Of a stretch of DNA of 12,520 nt, positions 7,052 through 12,520 are shown one piece after another (the first letter of the stretch is position 1; each line of letters opens with the position of its first letter). The notes below the pieces were generated by a model. The model was not told where the DNA came from, made no database searches, and saw nothing but the letters and a program-made list of their open reading frames with translations. Source of the stretch: SHLJ01 sp041618535 (GTDB lineage Bacteria > Bacteroidota > Bacteroidia > Flavobacteriales > Flavobacteriaceae); assembly GCA_041618535.1 (NCBI GenBank), contig JBFKFP010000079.1, forward strand, positions 1-12,520, written 5' to 3'. The position numbers and the translations under genes were made by a program.

Positions 7052-7469
7052 ACTCCTTTTAATAATTTCGCTACTGTTGAATTCTCCATCATTTTTCGCA
7101 CAGGATCTCGAAACACTAAGATGGAAAAACCGAATCCTTGTCTTAGAGGCAGAAGATGATAACAACCCCGATCTATTAGAACAAATCAATGTTTTCAGGA
7201 AATTGAAACCCGAATTTGAAGATCGTAAACTTCTGATCTTTAAGAATACCAATGAAGGATGCAATCAACTTGAATGGGAATCCCTGAGAGCGTTCCAGGC
7301 CAGAAGCTGGAATTGCGGTCGAATAAAGCGTGATGGGTTTCAGGTTAAATTGATCGGGTTGGATGGTTCTGTTAAACTGGCGAGAACCCGACCGCTGAAA
7401 CCCGCGAAGATCTTTGAGTTGATAGATAGAATGCCAATGAGAAAAGCCGAACTGAGAACAAAGAATTAA
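7038..7469 (+). CDS. Exported DUF4174 protein
   Basis: A 143-residue protein with a signal peptide (residues 1-22, ending SFFAQ), then a DUF4174 domain. Diagnostic segments are LETLRWKNRILVL near the N-terminus of the mature part, FQVKLIGLDGSVKLARTRPL (101-120), and the C-terminal ELIDRMPMRKAELR. The family is thought to have a thioredoxin-like fold, but no CXXC redox motif is present. The two cysteines (Cys75 and Cys93) are 18 apart and could at most form a structural disulfide in the periplasm. The start ATG lies inside the last codons of the PPOX gene (overlap 7038-7051), and this start is the one that yields the intact signal peptide. Function unknown. Confidence 0.85.
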   Translation: MYLNKLLLIISLLLNSPSFFAQDLETLRWKNRILVLEAEDDNNPDLLEQINVFRKLKPEFEDRKLLIFKNTNEGCNQLEWESLRAFQARSWNCGRIKRDGFQVKLIGLDGSVKLARTRPLKPAKIFELIDRMPMRKAELRTKN

Positions 7470-7474
7470 ATTTG
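7467..7474 (+). promoter_or_regulatory. Candidate Bacteroidota -7 element before the serine hydrolase gene
   Basis: TAAATTTG matches TAnnTTTG exactly and begins within the stop codon of the DUF4174 gene. It lies 87 bases before the preferred ATG of the serine hydrolase, inside the longest gap of the + strand run after smpB. No matching -33 element is evident. It is weak evidence that the hydrolase and PIG-L genes have their own promoter. Confidence 0.2.
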
Positions 7475-7561
7475 ACATTTGGCAGAAGTAATCGAAGATT
7501 ATTGGATTATTTAGTGAAAAGCACTACCTTCCTAAAGCAATCAATCAAAAAACAAGACATC

Positions 7562-9487
7562 ATGAAATTTCTGAGACAGCTTTTCGCAAAGTTGCTCCTG
7601 ATCTCTATTCTTTTACCTGCAATTTCAATTTCTCAACCCGACAGTCTTAGCATTCAGCCTAACAAAGTTGAAGGCATCGAGGCCTTTATCGACTCCCTGG
7701 TGCTGGATGGGATGGAAAAATATCATGTGCCAGGCCTCTCGACGGCGATAATAACAGATTCAGTACAAGTTTTTACCAAGGCATATGGATTCTCTAATAT
7801 TGAGGACCAGATTCCGGTTGACAAGGCCAAAACAGGTTTCAGGATTGCCTCCATTACCAAAACTTTTACAGCACTCGCGGCCATGCAACTTGTGGAAGCG
7901 GGGAAATTGGATTTGCATGTCCCTGTATCGATCTATTTACCCGATGACAATTTTGAGTTTCTGGAGGATGATCCATTTACCTTTCATCAGTTACTCACTC
8001 ATACGGCCGGATTCGATCTTACCGATACAGGAGATGCAGCTCTGAGGGCAGAGGACGTTGTTCCTCTCGAAGAATTGGCACGGTATCAAATGCCTGACCA
8101 GGTACATAAACCCGGTACTGTTCATAGTTACTCTAATTTTGGTTTCGCCCTGGCAGGTTACCTGATCCAGGAAATAAGCGGGATGGCTTACGAGGAGTAT
8201 ATCAGGAAGAATATTTTGGAGCCATTGGAAATGTATAATACAGATCTTTCTCAGCCCCTTCCACCTGAGTTAAAGAAACAATTGGCCCGAAGTTACGTAT
8301 GGAAAAATGGAAACCAGGTATACCTGCCAAGGGATTATACCAACACAACGCCGGGAGGCGGAATAGTCTCAAATGCGGCAGACATGACCAATTATATGCT
8401 GATGCTGCTGAACGGAGGTGCATTTAAGGGTAAAACCATTATAGGGCCTGAAGGATTTAAACTCCTGACCACGCAGCAATATGGATCTGAACAAACCAAA
8501 TACGGTATCTGCTATGCCTTCTTTGAAAATATGTGGACCACCAGGCGTTCTCTTGAACATACCGGTGGTCAATTGGGGTTCTTGAGTATAATGGTCCTGA
8601 TTCCGGAAACCGGAACAGGTTTTTTTCTGACCCACAACAACCGTAAGGATGCCGGTGGTTTCAGATATGATGTAATGATGCCGGTACTCGACACTATTTT
8701 AGGTCAAAAAGAAAGAAATATACTGCCACTTAGGCCACCGGATAACTTTGATGCTATTGCGAAGAATTATATCGGTCGTTATAAGCAGAAAAACTATCCT
8801 AAAGCCACTTTTGAGAAATTTGCAAGAGCCCTGGGAAGTTTCACAACCGAGCAGTGGGTATCTTACAAAGGCGGGGGAATAATGGATATAAGAGGTGAAG
8901 AATTTGTCATGATTGATGCTGAAAAACATTTGTTTCAGTCAATTAAACCGGAAAGCACCTACAAAATGCAATTTAAAGTTGATGATAAAGGGAAAGCCTA
9001 TGAAATATTTACCGGTGTAAATTCGTACGAGCGTGTACCCTGGTATCTCTTTAAGAGGGTGCTCCAATTCGGCTTGATCATCAGTATGATCATTCTCATC
9101 ATTCATGTGTTGGTCCATCCTATCCGTATCCGCTATCTTAAAAACAAAGGTGTCAAGCAGGCAGTCCGTCCTGAATGGATCGCAAAATGGGAATATGGAA
9201 CGGCATTCCTTTACGCATTAGGGGCGGTAGGTGTAGCTGTAATCAGTGCTTTCTATGCCGATCAGATGACTGATTACGGCATACCATTCATTCTTAAACT
9301 GGTGCTTTTAATATTTACACTTGCTTTTGCTTTAAGCTGCCTGGCTCCTTTCGGTCTATGGCAAACAGTTACTAATAAGGAATTAAGTATCATTGGTAAG
9401 TTGAAGGATGTGATCATCATACTAGCCTTGATTATTGCTTCCCTTACCCTACTCCACTTCAACATGATAGGATTTAAGTATTATTGA
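7562..9487 (+). CDS. Exported serine hydrolase (class C beta-lactamase/PBP-like) with four C-terminal membrane helices
   Basis: A 641-residue protein. A signal peptide (MKFLRQLFAKLLLISILL, ending SISQ) precedes a beta-lactamase-fold serine hydrolase domain of about residues 35-390. The nucleophile motif SxxK is in IASITKTF (Ser97, Lys100), the YxN motif is in HSYSNFGF (Tyr190, Asn192), and the third motif is HTG in LEHTGGQLGF (333-335). A linker domain (about 395-490) is followed by four hydrophobic stretches near 495-518, 545-565, 575-597 and 616-632, so the catalytic domain is probably anchored outside the inner membrane. Such proteins include D-aminopeptidases, esterases and peptidoglycan enzymes; antibiotic hydrolysis cannot be inferred. 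I chose ATG 7562 because the 30 extra codons from 7472 are polar and would hide the signal peptide. The PIG-L gene follows after 20 bases. Confidence 0.88.
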   Translation: MKFLRQLFAKLLLISILLPAISISQPDSLSIQPNKVEGIEAFIDSLVLDGMEKYHVPGLSTAIITDSVQVFTKAYGFSNIEDQIPVDKAKTGFRIASITKTFTALAAMQLVEAGKLDLHVPVSIYLPDDNFEFLEDDPFTFHQLLTHTAGFDLTDTGDAALRAEDVVPLEELARYQMPDQVHKPGTVHSYSNFGFALAGYLIQEISGMAYEEYIRKNILEPLEMYNTDLSQPLPPELKKQLARSYVWKNGNQVYLPRDYTNTTPGGGIVSNAADMTNYMLMLLNGGAFKGKTIIGPEGFKLLTTQQYGSEQTKYGICYAFFENMWTTRRSLEHTGGQLGFLSIMVLIPETGTGFFLTHNNRKDAGGFRYDVMMPVLDTILGQKERNILPLRPPDNFDAIAKNYIGRYKQKNYPKATFEKFARALGSFTTEQWVSYKGGGIMDIRGEEFVMIDAEKHLFQSIKPESTYKMQFKVDDKGKAYEIFTGVNSYERVPWYLFKRVLQFGLIISMIILIIHVLVHPIRIRYLKNKGVKQAVRPEWIAKWEYGTAFLYALGAVGVAVISAFYADQMTDYGIPFILKLVLLIFTLAFALSCLAPFGLWQTVTNKELSIIGKLKDVIIILALIIASLTLLHFNMIGFKYY

Positions 9488-9507
9488 AATTGTGTACCTT
9501 TTGAAGC

Positions 9508-10395
9508 ATGAAGTCTCTCATGACCATTTTGCTGATCATGTCCATGTGCTTGTCCTTCTTCTGTTTAAATGATCTGCAGGCACAGGAAACCGATGTCTAT
9601 GTATCTGCTCATCCTGATGACTGGCAGTTATTTATGAACCCGAATGCTTACAAGAGTCTGCAGGATTCTGCCAGGAGAGTGATATTCTTGCATACCACGG
9701 CAGGTGATGCCGGACAGGGAACGGGATTTAATACCTATTATAAGGCACGGGAAGAAGGTAGTTTAAGAGCTATCAGGTTCCTGGTCAATTCCCTGGAAAC
9801 ATGGCCACCTCAGAAGCATCAGCTTATTGAATCGGAGCTGACTGTCAACGGTCACCCCCTGCAGCGGATGCAGTATGGCCGAGCCATAATTTACTTCCTG
9901 AGGTTACCGGATGGAAATCTTGAAGGCCCCGGCTATCCTGTTCATGCTAATAAGAGCATAGAAAAATTTATCAAAGGGGAAGTCAAGAATATCCACACCA
10001 TTGACAGCTCAACTATCTTCAAGGATGCCAACGACCTCAGAACCACTTTAAGAACACTGATATTAAAAGAACACCAATCAGAGGCAACTATCCGTTTTCA
10101 CATCGCTGAAACTGATACGATCCGTAATCCGGGTGATCATTCCGATCATCGCTATTCATCTTATTTAATTCAGAAAATGTCCAGTAATCTCAATAGGGTT
10201 GAACTGGTATTATATGAAGAATACAGCACCAATCAAAAGCCTCAGAACGTATTTGAAGATGACTATCTGATCTCTGCGGGAACCTGGGGAGCAACAGCAT
10301 CCGGGCTATCCGATTATGGCCACTATGGCACCTGGGATAAGGGGCATAACAGCTGGATCGGCCGTCAGTATTTCAGGATACTAATTCCTGATTAA
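9508..10395 (+). CDS. Exported PIG-L family deacetylase
   Basis: A 295-residue protein with a signal peptide (about residues 1-26, ending DLQAQ), followed by a PIG-L/LmbE-type domain. These zinc enzymes remove N-acetyl groups from sugars such as GlcNAc conjugates. The hallmark AHPDD is at 34-38 (His35 and Asp38 as ligands, Asp37 as likely base), and the third ligand motif HSDH is at 211-214. A segment typical of the family, HTTAGDAGQGTG then YYKAREEGSLRAIR, lies at 62-90. Export is unlike the cytosolic MshB/BshB enzymes and suggests an extracytoplasmic glycan or glycoconjugate substrate (inference). It lies 20 bases after the serine hydrolase, a probable two-gene unit. It converges with the M20 gene across 17 bases without a GC-rich terminator. 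Confidence 0.88.
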   Translation: MKSLMTILLIMSMCLSFFCLNDLQAQETDVYVSAHPDDWQLFMNPNAYKSLQDSARRVIFLHTTAGDAGQGTGFNTYYKAREEGSLRAIRFLVNSLETWPPQKHQLIESELTVNGHPLQRMQYGRAIIYFLRLPDGNLEGPGYPVHANKSIEKFIKGEVKNIHTIDSSTIFKDANDLRTTLRTLILKEHQSEATIRFHIAETDTIRNPGDHSDHRYSSYLIQKMSSNLNRVELVLYEEYSTNQKPQNVFEDDYLISAGTWGATASGLSDYGHYGTWDKGHNSWIGRQYFRILIPD

Positions 10396-10412
10396 ATCGA
10401 GGCTCCAAAACT

Positions 10413-11918
10413 TTATAAAGGTTGCTTTAGTATGGACGCGATGGTCTTAATTCCGTCAACGTAATTTCCAAGCCGTAGATTTTCATTAGGACTGTGCTGA
10501 TTGTTATCAGGGTTAACGGTTGGAACACCTACAGCTGGTATATTCAAGGTAATCACAAAGGGTGAAATAGGAATTGAGCCGCCCATGGTTCGAATCTGGA
10601 TGGGATCACGTCCGAATGCGGATCTCATTCCGCGTCTAAGCCACTCACCTATTTCAGAATCGAACTCGGTACGGAAAGCTCCGTAGGATATCTCGGCATT
10701 GAACCTCGCTATCTTCTCATATTTCATGCGTTCCTCCTCAGACGGTTCTCCTTCGATGAGATGGTAGCCCTGGTCCAAAATATGATTCATGAGCAAGCCA
10801 ACCATGCGCTCTCCATCCGTTTCCTTGACCAGCCTAATATTAAGCTCTGCAATGGCCGATGCCGGGATTATAGTTCTTCGCTCTTTTCCCACCCAGGCGG
10901 CTTCCAGCCCCAGTATACCCAGAGCAGGATACTGCATGGCCTCCTGGAAATTATCACCTATATTATCCGTTGTGGCTATCCCAAAATCCTTCCGTATCTG
11001 TTGCTCATCATCAGGAACCTGCCTGAGAACAGACTTAAGCTGTTCAGTTAATTTTATCCCGTCATACCATCCGGGAATAGCTACGCGTCCGTCGTCATGC
11101 CACATGCTTGCCAGTAACCTTGAAAGCCGTATAGCCGGATTTGGGGCATAATTGCCATAATTACCACTGTGCAATGGCGTTCTCGGGCCGAATACTTCAA
11201 GCGATATAGTTGCTATTCCCCTGGCACCATAGCTCAGGGTGGGTTGATTTGATAAATGTCTCGGACCATCAAAGATCACGAGCATATCTGAAGCGAGCTC
11301 CTCTTTGAACTTCTTAACAGCTGAAGGTAATTGGGGTGACCCCAGCTCCTCTTCAAAATCCATGATCACTTTGAGGTTGAAGTTGGGCATGTGGTTTTGA
11401 TCATTGATGAGGTCCATCGCTTTCAGAAACATCATCACAGGTCCCCTGGCATCTGAAGCAGAGCGCGAAAAAATTCTCCAGTCCCGATCGAAATCATTTT
11501 CAAGCGTGGCCCAGCTCATCTCTACCCATTCCCCATTAGCGTTTAAAGCTTTAAGGGCCGGTACATACGGGTCTTTTTGAAACCACTTTGAGATATCGAC
11601 CGGCTGGCCATCAATCTGTAAATATACCAGCACTGTCTTCTCTGCATTGGGATAAGAGCGTTCAGCCAGCAGGAGCGGGACAGTGCCTGTGCCCAGTCTT
11701 CTGGTGGTAAACCCTCTCCTGCCAAAAGCCTTTTCACACCACTGCATATTGGGCTCGAGCTGTTCGGGATAATTGGAATCATTAGGCAGGCTGAAAAACT
11801 CGTATAATTCATTGAATGAAGCCTTAGCATAGGCCAAAGCCTCCTGGTCGGCATTCTGCGACCGGGCAAAACCGGTAACCAGCAACCAAGCTATTAAAAT
11901 CATAAAGCTTTTTCCCAT
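10413..11918 (-). CDS. Exported M20-family metallohydrolase with His-to-Gln change at the first metal-ligand position
   Basis: A 501-residue protein with a signal peptide (1-20, ending GFARSQ) and M20 (ArgE/DapE/carnosinase) architecture. A catalytic domain is split by a dimerisation/lid domain around residues 225-420. Aligned by eye to the family pattern, the bridging Asp is in SASDARGP (Asp156), the catalytic and ligand acids are in FEEELGSP (Glu190, Glu191), a ligand Asp is in VIFDGP (Asp217), the lid His is in TPLHSGNYG (His250), and the last ligand His is in NNQHSPNE (His475). The first motif, normally GHxDVQPV, reads LQIDGQPV here, with Gln101 in place of the metal-binding His. The usual DDKG is DARG. 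It is probably a periplasmic peptidase-like enzyme or a member of a deviant subfamily. pcm lies 64 bases upstream on the same strand. Confidence 0.9.
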   Translation of the reverse strand: MGKSFMILIAWLLVTGFARSQNADQEALAYAKASFNELYEFFSLPNDSNYPEQLEPNMQWCEKAFGRRGFTTRRLGTGTVPLLLAERSYPNAEKTVLVYLQIDGQPVDISKWFQKDPYVPALKALNANGEWVEMSWATLENDFDRDWRIFSRSASDARGPVMMFLKAMDLINDQNHMPNFNLKVIMDFEEELGSPQLPSAVKKFKEELASDMLVIFDGPRHLSNQPTLSYGARGIATISLEVFGPRTPLHSGNYGNYAPNPAIRLSRLLASMWHDDGRVAIPGWYDGIKLTEQLKSVLRQVPDDEQQIRKDFGIATTDNIGDNFQEAMQYPALGILGLEAAWVGKERRTIIPASAIAELNIRLVKETDGERMVGLLMNHILDQGYHLIEGEPSEEERMKYEKIARFNAEISYGAFRTEFDSEIGEWLRRGMRSAFGRDPIQIRTMGGSIPISPFVITLNIPAVGVPTVNPDNNQHSPNENLRLGNYVDGIKTIASILKQPL

Positions 11919-11982
11919 ATTTGAAATATTTTATAAAAAATCTGAAACCGAACTCGGATCGAAAATCCTTAGGGATCAGGTC

Positions 11983-12520
11983 TTAACTCTTGTCCCCTAT
12001 AAGCGGTACAAACCTGAAATAATCCAGTTCCTTTTTTTTAAATTCCTTTTCCGCGGTTTTTGTGAAAACCGTCATTCGCTGTGAATCCTGTCCGATTGGA
12101 ATCACCAGTCTTCCCCCTACCTTCAGTTGCTCTAAAAGCGGTTTGGGGACATAGGGAGCACCAGCGGTAACAACAATCCCGTCAAAGGGGGCGTCATCAG
12201 GAAGGCCCTTGTAACCATCACCAAATACCAGTCGTTTTGCGTTATAACCAAGCTTCGGTAAGAACTTACTGGTCTTTTTAAAAAGGCTTTGTTGCCTCTC
12301 TATGCTGTAAACCCTGGCCCCCATTTCAATCAGTACAGCTGCCTGGTATCCGCTCCCGGTTCCGATCTCGAGAATTTTATCGCCTTTCTTTACCTGGAGC
12401 AATTCGGTTTGATATGCCACCGTGAAAGGTTGAGAGATGGTCTGGCCAGCTCCAATCGGGAATGGCTTATCCTGGTAAGCGTGATCGAGAAATCCTGAAT
12501 CCATGAATAAGTGGCGGGGA
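11983..12520 (-). CDS. pcm: Protein-L-isoaspartate O-methyltransferase (5' end outside window)
   Basis: A cytosolic repair enzyme that methylates L-isoaspartyl residues in aged proteins using S-adenosylmethionine. The frame stays open to the window edge. The upstream codons read PRHLF before the internal Met at 12502-12504, matching the conserved VPRHxF at the family's N-terminal part, so I estimate about 40 residues are missing. Visible motifs are AYQDKPFPIGAGQTISQP (catalytic region, IGAGQTISQP at 12427-12456), SAM motif I LEIGTGSGYQ (12343-12372), and GDGYKGLPDDAPFDGIVVTAGAP with GGRLVIPIG downstream. The C-terminus FVPLIGDKS is intact and complete for the family. It is transcribed toward the M20 gene with a 64-base AT-rich gap in which I see no convincing promoter or terminator. 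Confidence 0.96.
   Translation of the reverse strand, partial: PRHLFMDSGFLDHAYQDKPFPIGAGQTISQPFTVAYQTELLQVKKGDKILEIGTGSGYQAAVLIEMGARVYSIERQQSLFKKTSKFLPKLGYNAKRLVFGDGYKGLPDDAPFDGIVVTAGAPYVPKPLLEQLKVGGRLVIPIGQDSQRMTVFTKTAEKEFKKKELDYFRFVPLIGDKS

Noticed and set aside
7472..7561. Possible N-terminal extension of the serine hydrolase by 30 codons
   Set aside because: The extension is polar and would bury the signal peptide that begins exactly at the ATG at 7562; it starts at a TTT-region alternative codon right after the previous stop.
7562..9487. Reading the serine hydrolase as an antibiotic-resistance beta-lactamase
   Set aside because: SxxK/YxN/HTG motifs are shared by many esterases and peptidases of this superfamily, and the membrane tail is not typical of resistance enzymes; no support for that role.
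10411..10420. Palindrome CTTTATAAAG between the PIG-L and M20 genes as a terminator
   Set aside because: It is only a five-base AT-dominated arm with no loop and no T-run, and it overlaps the M20 stop codon; too weak to call a terminator.
1..12520. Defence system, CRISPR, phage or mobile-element content
   Set aside because: I looked on both strands for regularly spaced repeats, transposase or integrase motifs, restriction or nuclease domains and toxin-antitoxin pairs and found none. The Pcm methyltransferase is a protein-repair enzyme, not a DNA methylase.

Overview
The window looks like ordinary chromosome of a member of the Bacteroidota, most likely a marine Flavobacteriia. The support is the set of families present: a carboxypeptidase-regulatory-like/DUF5686 outer-membrane protein, a DUF6503-type lipoprotein, DUF4174, and many short exported proteins whose signal peptides end in 'SQ' or 'AQ'. 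Shine-Dalgarno sequences are scarce, starts are A-rich, and there are TAnnTTTG-type -7 elements. I see no tRNA, rRNA, CRISPR array, insertion sequence, integrase or phage gene.

Layout. Positions 1-1335 (+) hold the end of a nucleoside-salvage operon: deoC (5' end outside the window) and deoD. Positions 1332-1592 hold only two very short overlapping ORFs. The second resembles the C-terminal end of a VOC/glyoxalase-fold protein, so this may be a decayed gene. A secreted histidine phosphatase (1593-2132, +) runs head-on into a DUF6503-like lipoprotein (2129-2860, -), and their stop codons share one TTAA. From 2946 to 10395 everything is on the + strand: smpB (GTG start); a tight cluster of DUF5686 outer-membrane protein, exported NTF2-like protein, PPOX-family flavoprotein and exported DUF4174 protein; then an exported serine beta-lactamase-like hydrolase with four C-terminal membrane helices, followed closely by an exported PIG-L deacetylase. 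On the - strand lie an exported M20-family metallohydrolase (10413-11918) and, upstream of it in transcription order, pcm (5' end outside the window).

How the genes fit together. deoC and deoD form a catabolic pair: phosphorolysis of purine (deoxy)nucleosides, then cleavage of deoxyribose-5-phosphate. smpB (ribosome rescue) and pcm (repair of damaged aspartyl residues) are housekeeping quality-control genes. Most of the rest are envelope proteins of unknown or broadly predicted function. Nothing in the window shows them forming one defined pathway.

I did not find a convincing undescribed system. The points most worth checking are a His-to-Gln change at the first metal-ligand position of the M20 enzyme, the small-ORF or remnant locus after deoD, the serine hydrolase/4-TM fusion, the compact promoter region of smpB, and the envelope-protein cluster.
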